This document shows, piece by piece, positions 9,966 through 20,699 of a stretch of DNA of 64,000 nucleotides. Position numbers and translations under genes: made by a program. Positions within the stretch are counted from its first letter, which is position 1. Every line of letters begins with the position of its first letter. The notes under the pieces were generated by a model that was not told the origin of the DNA, made no database searches, and worked only from the letters and a program-made list of their open reading frames with translations. The DNA is from Crossaster papposus (Eukaryota > Echinodermata > Asteroidea > Velatida > Solasteridae): contig JBAIAA010000603.1 of NCBI GenBank assembly GCA_037893245.1, positions 496,001-560,000 on the forward strand, written 5' to 3'.

Positions 9966-11155
9966 CCTCGAAGTCCAATTCACTGTGAATTACTAGTATG
10001 CGCGAGCTCGTTAGTTTGTGATCCTCAAATAATTTTGAAGTCCATGTGGCCTACAAAAATATAAATTAATTGTGGAGATCGAGCATTTGAGGCTTGCGTT
10101 TTCAAACTCCAGGGATTTGGTTCTACAAAAATACTAACGTGTGTGTCTATTTTACATGGTGGCAGGAATATATTTCGACCAAGGGACTGATGATCATTTT
10201 AGGGGTGGTTTTGGGGATCGGGAGAGAATATAAAAAACAAAATCAACTCAGTCAACCCTACTATAGTAAAATTGAAAAGATAAATGTTGTAGGGGATTTA
10301 ATATTCTTAATATTTATTTTACAGTGGCTTAATCCTCATATTTTTTGGAATCAATATATTTTTTTTGCAAATCTTAAACTGCCTGTTCCTTATGTTTTTG
10401 GTCGTCTGCCAGTGAAAAAGTGTAATAAAAATACATACAAACAAATGTAAGCCTACTTATAGGCGTACATGTAGTTTTTGTTTTTGGGTGTGCTTTGTGA
10501 AGAATACAATTTAAGATTGCTTCTCAATTGCAGGTGTGCAAAGAACATTGTGAAGATCGAGAGCGGGGAAACTTAAAACCTGGAAGCCCCTCCGCTTTAC
10601 ACAAATCTTGAATGTAGTCGTAGTACTAGTACTCCCCTCCCCTTCAGGAAAGCAACAATATGTTCGCCCTTTTCCCTTCCTAGTGTGAGGCTTGTTGTTA
10701 AGTCAGAGAGATATTGTCCTCTGCAAAACTCTCAAAAATTGTCAACATTTACTGCTGGTTTTACTGCCATGATGTTGCCGCCACGCATATCATCTGCCGA
10801 GTGCTGAAAACGACGCGACACGTGGATTCCGCGCCCAGGGGGGAGTGGATAGCGCTGACGCCGATGTAAAACTCATGTAGTTCGTGTCAGTATTTGCCTT
10901 GGTTGTTGACCGCATCGCGCAATTTAAGTTTGTGCGCGCAAACTTGAACAAAATAAATCTCCGCCCACAGTTTTTAAAATTTGTGCGCGCAAATTTAAAA
11001 AATGGGCATTTAAAAAAAATGGGCATTTAAAAAAAATGCGCTCAACATAAGCATTCCTCCATGGAATATGCCAGTTCGATATTCCCGCTGCGCACATGGA
11101 GATTTTACGATTTTTTTTTTGGAGATAAACATTTGGAGGACATATAATGAACTGA
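9966..11155. other. Non-coding stretch
   Basis: No supported gene. An open frame at 10094-10450 (118 residues, rich in I, F, K and N) has no recognisable domain and matches the local AT bias. The last 150 bp hold GCGCGCAAA words that may be the end of the 4.4-kb composite element. Confidence 0.5.
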
Positions 11156-11177
11156 CCCTAACCCTAACCCTAACCCT
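11156..11177 (+). repeat. Interstitial telomere-like run, (CCCTAA)3CCCT
   Basis: 22 bp of perfect vertebrate/metazoan-type telomere repeat, immediately upstream of a tRNA-derived SINE. It is too short to be a telomere. Confidence 0.9.
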
Positions 11178-11216
11178 GTATACCCCAATACCCGGCCCCA
11201 TCCATAGACATAGTGG

Positions 11217-11534
11217 AGTGTCGTGGCCGAGTGGTTAAGAGCGTGTGTTTTCTGTTCCACAGAGCGTGAGTTTGAATCCCGGCCGTCGACACGTGTGTCC
11301 TTAAGCAAGGCAATTAAACCACTATTGCTTCGTCCTTCGGATGGGACGTAAAGCCGTAGGTCCCGTGTATTGTATAATGCACGTAAAAGAACCCAGAAAA
11401 AACTTATCGCTAAGAGAAGGGGTTCGCCCCGGTGTTTCTGGAGGATCACGTCAGCTACCTTCTCGTGGTGATCCCGCGGCGTCATGGAACTATTAGTTCT
11501 GTTGCCGTGTACCAAGTGATGATGATGATGATGA
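11217..11534 (+). mobile_element. tRNA-Ser-like SINE with (GAT)n tail
   Basis: The head (about 11219-11292) resembles tRNA-Ser: GTCGTGGCCGAGTGGTTAAG contains the A box (TGGCCGAGTGG) and GAGTTTGAATCCC the B box of an RNA polymerase III promoter. The body has TCCTTCGGATGGGACGTAAA, which resembles a central block widely shared among metazoan SINEs. The tail is a GAT microsatellite. It would be transcribed by Pol III and mobilised by a partner LINE. It is not a functional tRNA, since the arms do not close. Confidence 0.85.
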
Positions 11535-11538
11535 ATAC

Positions 11539-11609
11539 AGGGCCACTCCATTTTATGTGATAGGGTAAATAAAGTCGAGAGGGGTTGAGTGGCCCTGCAT
11601 TCTATAGTT
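11539..11609. mobile_element. Short relative of the 3.2-kb element (inverted ends only)
   Basis: AGGGCCACTC at the left and GAGTGGCCCT...TCTATAGTT at the right match the terminus of the element at 1902-5117, with only about 50 bp between them. It is an extreme internal-deletion derivative. Confidence 0.6.
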
Positions 11610-12095
11610 GTACCAAACAGTTCAGCGATTACGTGCAAAAGCATAGCGGGGTACCAGCGAATTTAAAGAGATCGTCGTGTTCTAAAGTTATTAAGTAACA
11701 TTTTTTTTTTAAGTTTTGGTGTTTTCACGTGTTTTGTGTGGCCAAACTTTTGTTCGAACAAAGTTCCCATCGTCTTTTCGATTTCACAAGAAAATGCACA
11801 AAATGCGGATTCGGTTACCACGTCCCCCATAGCCTTGTGTGCATTTGTCTGCCGTGTTTGTCTGCCGAGAAAAATTGTTGAATCTTGTTGTGCACATGCG
11901 CAGTTGGAATGTCGAAGTGGCTTTTAGAACGACAGACAAAATCCAAAATTCGAAAAAGGGGTGAAAACGCCCCAATTATTGGGTGCTAGGCAGTTGTGTG
12001 CTATTCCTTTTTTTTCTTTTCGTGATCGCTGTCCGGCGATCGTAATTTTCTTTAAATAAAATTGAATTTTTCGGAAACAATTATAATTTATAAAT
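11610..12095. other. Non-coding stretch
   Basis: No gene recognised; small open frames at 11736-11975 lack features. Confidence 0.5.
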
Positions 12096-12104
12096 CTAGC
12101 GCAA

Positions 12105-12874
12105 TAGTCCGAGTTAATACTGGACTCTAGTTATCGCTTTTTTAACATTTGGACATCATCTGGCGCTACTAGAGTCCGAGGTCAGGCAATATATAATGCA
12201 TCATGTGAAATCTCTTAAATATGGTTCAAAAAGTCGCCCAAATCCACACAAATATTTGACAAAATACCTCAAAATTCCCTAAATCGCCTTCCGTATCAAC
12301 TTTCTAGGCTTCGGTGATATTCGCGAACAATTTCTGACCTGCAAATCCAGGAAATTCGACGACGATATTTAAAGTAGTCTGCACTGTTGGTCGCCATCTT
12401 TAGAAGTGACACCAAATGTTTATGGATACGGTGGCCCGGACGGGGCATAATCAGACAATCAGTGGTGATTATTTTTGCAATGTCGTGAATATTTACGAAT
12501 GGTCGAAAATATAATTTGTGGCATCGTAATTTTTTTAAGACTAGTGAATATTTTTGCCACGTCGTGAAAAATGATGACGCCAAAAAAAATGTTTGCAACC
12601 ATTCGTGAATAAATTCCCAACGTTGCAAAATAAAGGCAGGTCAGAAATTGTTCGCGAATATCACCGAAGCCTAGAAAGTTAATCTTGGACACATGGAAGG
12701 CGATTAAGGGGATTTTGAGGTATTTTGTTAAATATTTGTGTGGATTTGGGCGACTTTTTGAACCACATTTAAGAGATTTCACATGATGCATATTGCCTGA
12801 CCTCGGACTCTAGTAGCGACAGATGATGTCCAAATGTTAAAAAAACGATAACTAGAGTCTAGTAACTCGGACTA
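12105..12874. mobile_element. Fold-back element with 9-bp target duplication (MULE-like)
   Basis: The arms 12105-12345 and about 12630-12874 are inverted copies; the terminus is TAGTCCGAGTTA. CTAGCGCAA flanks both sides (12096-12104 and 12875-12883). A 9-bp duplication with long inverted arms is characteristic of Mutator-like/fold-back elements. The centre is non-coding. The same arm sequence recurs in relatives at 12965-13021, 13022-13710, 15944-16020 and 16188-16314. Confidence 0.85.
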
Positions 12875-12964
12875 CTAGCGCAATTATTTTGCTGGATGAC
12901 TACAATCATTATCACGTAAGATTTGTTTTAATAATTCGGTAGTAAAAATGGGCGGTACTAGTAG

Positions 12965-13021
12965 TACGAGTTACTAGGCCCTAGTTATCGTTTTGTTAAC
13001 ATTTGGACATGATCTGGCGCG
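12965..13021. mobile_element. Truncated arm of the TAGTCCGAG fold-back family
   Basis: TACGAGTTACTAGGCCCTAG through ACATGATCTGGCGC matches the outer arm of the family and then stops where the next member begins. It looks like a remnant interrupted by that insertion. Confidence 0.6.
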
Positions 13022-13710
13022 GGACCGAGTTACTGGCCTCTACATGTAGTTATCGCTTTTTTAACATTTATTTTGGGCATTATCTTGCGCTAGAGGCCGA
13101 GCCAGACTAATAACTAATTTTTGAAAACTCTTAAACGTGGTTCAAAATATCGCCAAAATCCACCAAAATGCTTAACAAAATAACTCTAAATTGTCTGAAT
13201 AGCCTTCCATATGTGTCCAAGCTGGGTTTACGAACTTCTAAGGTACTCGCGATCAATTTTTGACCTGCAAATCAAGGAAATTCGACGACAGTTTTCGAGC
13301 GAGTACTGCACACTTGTTGTTCCCATGATTTTGAACGGTAGTGCTTGCCGACCGTACCACTATACGCGGGGGTGCTTTGCGATGTGACAGATCAGTGTGT
13401 ATCGCGTGCACCATGCGCGCGACTTGATACTGACCTGTGACGTCGCAGAGCACCCCCGCATATAGTGGTACGGTTGGCATGCACTTTGGCAGTGACGTCA
13501 CAGCCATCCCACAATGCTCGGACACATATGGAACGCTAATTTAGACGATTTAGAGGTATTTTGTTAAGTATTTTGGTGGATTTCGGCGATATTTTAAACC
13601 ACATTTAAGAGTTTTCAAAAATTAGTTATTAGTCTGGCTCGGCCTCTAGTAGCGCAAGATAATGCCCAAATGTTAAAAAAGCGATAACTAGAGGCCAGTA
13701 ACTCGGTCTA
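13022..13710. mobile_element. Second fold-back member, with a nested inner palindrome
   Basis: The arms about 13022-13225 and 13510-13710 are inverted copies (GACCGAGTTACTGGCCTCTA at the left, complement at the right). The central part holds another inverted pair, ACCGTACCACTATACGCGG near 13352 and its complement near 13453, so two hairpins are stacked. No coding frame. It is related to the element at 12105-12874 but diverged. Confidence 0.75.
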
Positions 13711-15943
13711 ACTTTGGCGCTACGTTTTGCTAACATTTGGTAGGAGCTTTTAAAAAGTAATCAGAATATTACTGGTAAAAAAATAAGTAGAGCGTATCGA
13801 TTTTAATTCACAGATTTCAAAACTACTTTGATTTCCCAAATTTAACAAGTGGTTGGGGAGATACGCTTGTTTAAAGTAACGCGACCGTTTTCCAACCGCG
13901 CCGATAGTGTAATCGAATATAATAAGAGAAGAACACAATAACCTGTTATTACGCGCAGTGCGGGTTTTGCTGCACAAATCCTCTTTCCTATTGTCCAGAT
14001 AAATCTTTTGTGTTGTTTAGTCTAGAATTCAAACGTTTAAAAACCATGATCGAATGTACAGATACATGTAGCTAGCTCTGCCCTTGGCAGAAGAACGCCC
14101 TCGTACGTGTGACAAAGCAAACTCCAGAAAGCATACTTTCACATTCGGCGCTTGACTCGCAACTTATTAATATTATCCCCTGTAGTTTTTAGTCTGTGTA
14201 CGGTTTATTGCTGTTTAAATGTTATTGTTGCACTTTCCGTTTTTAACATCAGTTGTTAATGTCATTTTTCCGTGTAATTTGTTAAATCTCTTCTTTATGT
14301 AGGTCAATGTGTTTTATGTTGTTAATCACAAACCTAGTATTTTCTTTTCATTTTATTTGTAAACTGTTTTTATTCACGTATAATCGTTAATCTTTGATGA
14401 TTATGAATAGCAGCAATCTTGAAGGAACATTGCTTATTTCTTTTTTTAAATTATGTCTGTGATAGTACGTATGTAGACAATGTGATTGTGAAGGTATAAT
14501 AGAGCAAGGCTCATTTATATACATGTACAATTTGTTTTAGTAACGTTACGCTCTCTTCATCAGTTTCATACCGACTCGAGTTCGTATACGACATGCATTG
14601 TATGCGCGATGCTGCGTGCAGGCTTAATAATAATATCAATGCGTGCAGCATGCAGCATCGATCACGGATTCGCGGAGGTCCATGTGCTCGCGTGGGCATC
14701 AATACACGCACTCATACGAACTCGGTGTGAAACTGACAGAGAGTCTACAAGTTTAACGCTGTTTTGAGTTTATTTTTTCACTTGTTAGTTCTTTCAGCGC
14801 TTTATCCGGTGTGGTTAACTTTGCAACAGAAGCACGTTATTGAGCACACTTGTCACAGTCTGTTCGCAACCGTTTTGATGGACGAAGGTTGCTATCACCA
14901 CCAGTCGGCACCGTTTCTTCTAATGCCGGTTTCTTTTTATTGCGCTGTCTGCAAGAATGATACCCGTTTAATTGGTATACGCTTCAGGCAGCGATTAAAA
15001 CGGGTGACGCAGTCGATTGGCATGGTATTTATTGCCTGCAACCTAAAGAAGCGTGTATTATTTACGTACTTTTTGACTGCATATTATTATTGGCCTGGGT
15101 GATTGGCAGAGCCTTGTGAGGGCATTTTCTTTGTACATTTATTTTATAATTTTAGAAGATTGTCAAAGTCATTGGTGGCTATTTTATATGTATGTATTTC
15201 CTAATTTGTATATTAAGCTTGCCATCAGTATGTAATTTAGTCGTACTATACAGAAACCCACCTAGTCAGAGTTGAATTAATTAAAACTAAATAAAAGAAC
15301 AGAGAACAATCGAAGCCATTGTCCAACAAAACTTTTCTTCAACCTCACTTTATTTGAGTGTCCGATGTTTGAGTTACCAAAACAAAATCATAAGGAAAAA
15401 CCAAACCACAGAAACCCCGTCGATTGGACGTGGCGCGCGGCGCTGACAAAATAAATTGCCGTGCTAGATTATAGAGCGTTTGGAATCGAGACTAAACAGT
15501 TGACAGGCGTTAGATACTGCCGACTTTATTAATTTTATGGGGGCCATAAAAACTAAGAGCATATCCGGATTGACATGAAATTCGGCCAATACATACACAT
15601 GTTAAACAAACTTCCCTTTTGCCGCCTACATTTTTTAAAAACGCGCCCGGTAACGCAAAAGTTTTTTTTTTCACTGTTTAATAGTTGCACTAATTTAAAA
15701 ACTCTCAATACTTTACCGTTATAATAAAATCACCCCCCGCAAAAAGAAATAAATGTAAAAAATCAAACAAGCACCTGGCAAAAACAAATTACAGTGTATA
15801 CTCTAAATCATCAAGAATATCAATATAAAGTGGCATTTTCTTATTAGCGCCGACCGCGCGTGGACATAATTCACGCATGAAATCTGACACCACTTTAATT
15901 AAGACGTTTGCGGCTGATGACGTCACACTATTTCCAACGCGCT
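13711..15943. other. Non-coding stretch, about 2.2 kb
   Basis: No gene recognised. An open frame at 14764-15102 (112 residues, hydrophobic start) has no motif I can name and no flanking gene signals. A local inverted pair of GCATGCAGC-type words lies near 14610-14660. Confidence 0.45.
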
Positions 15944-15992
15944 ACATTTGGACATGATCTGGCGCTAGTAGCGCCAGATCATGTCCAAATGT
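15944..15992. repeat. Perfect 49-bp hairpin of the fold-back family
   Basis: Two 24-bp arms (ACATTTGGACATGATCTGGC... and complement) are separated by a single base. The sequence is the inner arm of the TAGTCCGAG family, here reduced to its centre; one outer arm continues to about 16020. Confidence 0.88.
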
Positions 15993-16187
15993 TAAAAATG
16001 CAATAACTATAGTTCAGTAACTCAGCTAGGCAGTTGGTAAAATCTGGTCTTCCGTTCCTAGTCGGGCCTTCCCGGATCCTGCATAACAAAGTTATTCCTT
16101 CGATGAAAAATGTCAAAACATAATGAAATACCCAATGTGAATAGAATGTTATTGTTTGTAAATTCAATGTATATTTTATTAAGATAA

Positions 16188-16314
16188 GTCCGAGTTACTG
16201 GGCCCTAGTTATCGTTTGAAACATTTGGACATGATCTGGTGCTAATAGTCGCGCCAGATCATGTCCAAATGGTAACAAAACGATATAACTACATGTAGGG
16301 CCAGTAACTCGGAC
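16188..16314. mobile_element. Minimal (about 127-bp) member of the fold-back family
   Basis: AGTCCGAGTTACTGGGCCCT at the left is mirrored by GGGCCAGTAACTCGGACT at the right, with ATGATCTGG / CCAGATCAT arms between. It has the full terminus but almost no internal sequence, like a MITE. Confidence 0.8.
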
Positions 16315-16489
16315 TATATTGATTCAAATGATTCATTGAATCTATAGCGTTTTCTATGGAGGATCCGGGAAGGTCCGACAAGGTCCGGAGGTTCCGACTT
16401 ACATACATACACCCAGACCTGTAAAAATGTTCGATATCTGCAGATGATGGTATCCTACATTGATTGAACCTTTAAGCCTTTCGTACTTT

Positions 16490-16643
16490 AGCCATTTATT
16501 CGATCTTTGTGACACCTTTAACACACATCCAACCCAAGCTGTATGATATCGATATCGCTGGATTAAAAGTTACTTCATGTCCACCCACCGCGCATAATTT
16601 TTTTTTTTTAAATGGTTCTCGCGTGGCCCTGCATTCTATAGTT
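16490..16643. mobile_element. Right-end fragment of the 3.2-kb element family
   Basis: Matches 4960-5117 in order: GTATGATATC, AAAGTTACTTCA, CCACC.GCGCAT, poly-A/T, then GTGGCCCTGCATTCTATAG. The left end is absent. Confidence 0.7.
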
Positions 16644-16978
16644 ACTCTGATTTTTATGTTCTAATCAGTGCGCACCCGCAAATGTAGTCTTGCCCAAGAC
16701 CCTTTTGTTATTTTGTCCGCGCGCGCAGATTTGCAACTTCTAAAGTTGCAACAAACTCAATAGACTGCTTATCTGCAGTTCATCTTTCATAATTTGTTTC
16801 TTGGAATAAACAGCACATGCCGGTGATCTATTCCCACCACTGACTCTGCTCACGAGGGTCTGTGTGGTGGATGACTCGGGTGAGCCCTGAGTATGATGTT
16901 ATGATTGGGCTGACGTGAGTGAGCTAAACAAGTGCACCCTATAACTCTTACATGTATATCGTTTGCTTTCTCTTGCAG
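16644..16978 (+). other. Region upstream of the first ankyrin exon
   Basis: Holds a possible 5' UTR exon with donor-like GGGTGAGCC near 16880, then a pyrimidine-rich run and CAG at 16976-16978 that would be the acceptor of the first recognised coding exon. No TATA box or promoter can be asserted. Confidence 0.35.
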
Positions 16979-17163
16979 GTACATGTACCGGTACATTGCA
17001 TCCTCCCATAATGTCTTCAAATGACCTCCAGCAATTAAATGCCTTATTATCACCGGCGGAGCAGCTACCGTACCGGGTTCTTAAGGCTATCATAAACGAC
17101 AATGTCGCCCTGGGAACACAGCTTTTGCAGGATCATGACATTGATGTGAACTTCGAAGCCGAA
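16979..17163 (+). CDS. Ankyrin-repeat gene, exon with start codon (51 codons)
   Basis: The acceptor TTTCTCTTGCAG precedes 16979. ATG at 17011 opens a frame of 51 codons (MSSNDLQQLNALLSPAEQ...) ending at donor GAA|GTGAGC, phase 0. The last residues (LLQDHDIDVNFEAE) resemble the end of an ankyrin repeat, so a degenerate first repeat is split by the intron. An in-frame ATG at 16963 would extend the protein by 16 residues, but it lies upstream of the strong acceptor; I prefer 17011. The following exons carry ankyrin repeats in the same phase. The protein is probably a cytoplasmic or scaffold-type binding protein; its partner and C-terminal domain lie outside the window. Confidence 0.72.
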
Positions 17164-17668
17164 GTGAGCTTTTTGAAAAATAGTTTTTCACTTTTTTGCG
17201 GACTTGTCACTAATCCTAAACCCAAACAAGGCATTTTCTAAGTACCCTGCCAAATGCAACAACAAGCAACAGTAATTGTGCAGTGAAATCATGGCTGAAT
17301 TTTGTTTTGTTGTGTAGTGAAGTTATTTCATATATAGTCTTGGTACTAAGTAACTTCCCTGTGTAAATGCAGCAGGTTGCATCAGACCAGAAGACATGCA
17401 TGTACGGTACCAGACATGCCTTTGCCTGCTAATAATGCAACAACTTGCAATCAACGATTTACCATTGGTGCATTCATGTTCTGAGCACTGAGGGTATAAC
17501 AACTCTAACCTTCTCAAATCCTCAAAAATTCTCTTTTCAAAATGGAGGAATTTGGGGTATTAGCATTATTGACAATGAATAAGGGCAGTAGTGAATTTCT
17601 CCCCATTGCGAAATTTGATCATACATAGTTGTGTAAAAATGATTCTACAATTTAAATCTTTTTAACAG
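17164..17668 (+). other. Intron 1 of the ankyrin gene
   Basis: GTGAGC at the 5' end and TTTTTAACAG at the 3' end. No other feature seen. Confidence 0.65.
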
Positions 17669-17776
17669 CTTTTCTGTAAAGGTTCGACAATGCTGAGGGA
17701 AGCAGCTTTTTCGTCGCCAGGGATGTGCAGAGTTCTTCTGGACAAAGGAGCTGATGTCAACTTGGCTGGTGGCAAG
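17669..17776 (+). CDS. Ankyrin-repeat gene, exon 2 (36 codons)
   Basis: Bounded by TTTTTAACAG and AAG|GTTAGA, both phase 0, and 108 bp long. It reads KGSTMLREAAFSSPGMCRVL then LDKGADVNLAGGK. This matches the ankyrin repeat: G-T at the start, the AA helix pair, L-L-D-K-G-A-D-V-N at the end. The TPLH motif is replaced by TMLR, which can be tolerated. The next exon in the same gene is 35.9 kb downstream. Additional exons inside that intron cannot be excluded, but I saw none with ankyrin features. Confidence 0.85.
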
Positions 17777-19270
17777 GTTAGAGCAATACTTAATTCATTG
17801 CAGGCTTTCAAATATTTTAAATTTAGCTCTTTTTTCGTTTTTGTTCTTTACATTGCTTCATTTCCTTTCCCACTTTTTGTATATTAAAATGTCTACTTTA
17901 TTATATTTATTCAACTCTTAACTTTGGTGCAGCAGTAAATGTACATTTTGTACTTCCAAGAGCTTTAGTTGAGGGTGACCAGAACACAAGTGTTGCAAGG
18001 ACAAACATGCCTGATAGGCTTGTGATGCTATGGACACGCATGACATGGGTATCGGCAAAAATCACTCCCGATAGCCTGCAAATGTTATCTTGATTTTGAC
18101 TTTCAAGGTACTATTTTTGTCCTGTATCGTACGTGTGAGTCTGTATCCACATTCAAATAGTGGACGTAGAACAATTTAGGACAATATAGGGTTTTACGAT
18201 TGACAAAAAGTCCATGATTGAAATTCGTGTGCAAAACATATGGAAGGTCTTCCAAAAAAGATAAACTTGTACATTGTACAAACAAAAGAGGGACATGAAT
18301 AGATAATTAGTAGTTTGCAGTAACAGCACGGTAATACTCTTTAGAAAAATGTACCGGTATGGTTCAGAATATCCAAAGGGAACTCAACGTTTCGGACAAT
18401 ACGCTCTGCCTGTCATCAGGAGAAAAGAGGGAAAATATGGGGTCCAAATACCCCTTATATCAATAGCCGTGTCAAATACAAACATCCTAAAATATCCAAG
18501 TTGTATTGTACTCGGCACAAGCACGACGTTTGAAACAGGCCTAATTGTTTAGTATTCACAGGTATTGGTTACAGATACCAGCCCTTTGCTGAAATGACTC
18601 TACTTCCCTAACTTTCACAAAGTTCTCCAGCATTCTGTGTTGTCAGTCATAGCATACATGAGCATGTATATATATTGTCAACATAGGTTTATTCAATATT
18701 GTTAAATAGCTCAACATGATACGTACTGTACATGTATGTTTACTGCTGTGTGTCAATAACATTTCCATATTTGCTCATGCACTATACAATGTATGTGACA
18801 ATCACAATGAACATGATGAAGCAAGAATATTTATAATGAAGAATGACGAATAATGGAGATTTTATTTAAGACAGTTGTCCATCGTTTCAGACAATTTTGT
18901 TTCAATCTTTTCTAATTACATTTCACACAGTCACACCTGGATATGTCTGAGATATTAGCATGGCCAGTTTCTTGATAGGATTTTGTTTAAGATATTTTGA
19001 GGGCAACTACATAATTGATTGCACTTGGTAAACTACAAAACTAGCAACTGACGTGCGATCATAAATGTACCAGTGAGTGTTGGTCTTTTGTTTTATACTT
19101 TCTTTCTTTCTTTCTTTTATAAGCTGATTTCGTTATTTTTCACTTCATACTCCTGCCATTGTAAATAATAAAAGAAACTGTAAAAAGATGATTGATTATG
19201 ATTTCCTTGTTTGTTTGTTACTTTCAAGTTGCATGCCATTTACTTTCATTATTGCATGTTTGCATGGGAG
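17777..19270 (+). other. Start of the giant intron, no gene seen
   Basis: AT-rich intronic sequence with several ACATGTAC words. No coding or clear repeat signal. An open frame at 18349-18552 has no support. Confidence 0.55.
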
Positions 19271-19274
19271 TCAG

Positions 19275-19550
19275 TGCCGGTGGCCTCATGGAGCATTGAA
19301 TTTGCTATCTGTAGGTAAAGCTGCAGATTGTGGGTTCGAGTCCGGCCTGAAACTATGATACATGTACGTGTGCCCTTGGTCAAGGCACTTTGTCACTCAT
19401 TGCTTCTATACTCCCAAGGGAGCTGAGATGGTGTTTGAAACGTTTTGTGTGCCCAGTGAGCAGGGGTAATAATTGTAACGTAGCGAGCGCCAGTATTGGT
19501 GGATACATGTACGTGCACTTTATAAATACCCAATATTATTACTAATATTT
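19275..19550 (+). mobile_element. tRNA-derived SINE, second family
   Basis: GGTGGCCTCATGGAG resembles a Pol III A box and GGGTTCGAGTCCGG at about 19332 is a good B box. Downstream is CCCTTGGTCAAGGCACTTTG, a block common in invertebrate SINE bodies, then TGCACTTTATAAATACCCAA and short ATT units. It is different from the SINE at 11217. Confidence 0.75.
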
Positions 19551-19616
19551 TAGTTTATGCACGAAATAAGAGATCTTATAGATGCCTAATCTTTAGAACA
19601 ATTCTAGTCAAGCTGC

Positions 19617-20010
19617 AGCCTTATACATGTAGCTCAACATCTTTAGTAGAGTTCTTGCAGTTCCAAAAAAAAGCTGCCTTCTGTAACAATTCCACCTTCA
19701 CAGTCGTGCTGATCTCGTTGAGATGTTTCTCCAGGTACCGGTACCTGAGAATGGTACTCAGGGCTTCCACAACTGGAATAACTTTCACCTTGACCTTCCA
19801 AAGCTTGCGGAGATTCCTCGCCAGATGCTGGTACTTTAACACCTTTTCTTTTTCTTTCCTTTGGCCCTGGTATCGCCAGGCACTGCCACGTCTGTAATGT
19901 GGCACATCTTCGCATTCTTATCCAACACAACAACATCCGGTAGCCTATGTTTTAAAACATGGTCAGTCTGAATGTTGAATGATGTACGGCATGCCTGAGC
20001 CCTGCTCCGT
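19617..20010 (-). pseudogene. LINE C-terminal restriction-like endonuclease (REL-endo) fragment
   Basis: Minus-strand translation contains RLPDVVVLDKNAKMCHITDV, AVPGD, then KEKEKVLKYQHLARNLRKLW, then ISTTVKVELLQKAA. PD followed after about a dozen residues by D is the nuclease signature of LINEs that use a restriction-like endonuclease (R2/R4/NeSL-type clades) instead of an AP endonuclease. A frameshift near 19865 separates the PD block from the KEKEK block. The RT domain is absent upstream, so this is a 5'-truncated relic. It would once have cleaved DNA at the insertion site. Confidence 0.75.
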
Positions 20011-20699
20011 GGGCGCATACTTCGGCCCGCCTTCTCACAGTTGGGCGAGTAGGCTGCCATACCATCGTGGCCTCGTGAAAACATGAAACTTGACTGCACT
20101 TGATCTTTTCGTCCTCTGTATCCCAATGCTGCCACCAATGTAATGTTGACCTTTTCGGGGGTCGACACTACACAGAAAAACGACTTCGTACAGGTATTCT
20201 CTTTGTTTCTTTGGTTCTTAGTTCGTTTATTTCCACTAAACTTGGATGTCAAAACCGACATAAAAGTTCCGGTCACAATGCGGCTACAATAACTGGTCCG
20301 GTGCATGCGCCATGCGGACTGCTTTTGTGCCCTCTACCGGCCAACCGGCACAGACGCTACAATACCATGCATGGTCATCAGCTTTCTATTCCTGTCGAGA
20401 GACTTCAAATCTGTCTTAGTCCAGTCAACAATTTCTACACTACACCTCATCAGCAATACAGCCTATATATTTATCACCTGCACTACCGCCTCAAAAATAC
20501 CAAGGTGCTTGTATCCTTCATTTTCTCCCAACACCTTTAGCAGCAATCAATCAGGGAAAAGAGTGCCATCAGAATCCACCCTCTTTCCTCTTCTCAAAGT
20601 CAAGACAACACACATTTCTATGTTCCTACTGTATACCCGAATCGTCTGAATCAGATACTCAATTAATATTAACTCAACAGCCGTCTTTCTTCATCTCAT
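20011..20699. other. Unclassified intronic sequence
   Basis: No domain recognised in overlapping open frames on both strands (20100-20540, 20305-20649, 19836-20306). May include degraded LINE sequence on either side. Confidence 0.45.

Larger units (their letters stand above)
6646..11050. mobile_element. Possible 4.4-kb composite DNA element (ends only)
   Basis: GTTGAGCGCATTTTT at about 6651 is mirrored by AAAAAATGCGCTCAAC at about 11030-11046. Both ends carry further subterminal GCGCGCA and AAATTTGCGC words in opposed orientation. If real, this is a non-autonomous element that contains the elements at 7067-8024 and 8225-9965. The inverted ends are short and the call is tentative. Confidence 0.35.

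Noticed and set aside
10094..10450. 118-codon open frame
   Set aside because: No domain, residue use matches local AT bias, and no splice or promoter signals.
11156..11177. Chromosome end
   Set aside because: Only 22 bp of telomere repeat inside unique sequence.
11219..11292. tRNA-Ser gene
   Set aside because: A and B boxes are present, but the acceptor and anticodon arms do not pair properly and a SINE body follows.
11105..11644. 179-codon minus-strand frame
   Set aside because: It runs antisense through the tRNA-derived SINE.
14764..15102. 112-codon frame with hydrophobic start, possible secreted protein
   Set aside because: No recognisable family and no flanking exon signals; left as unclassified sequence.
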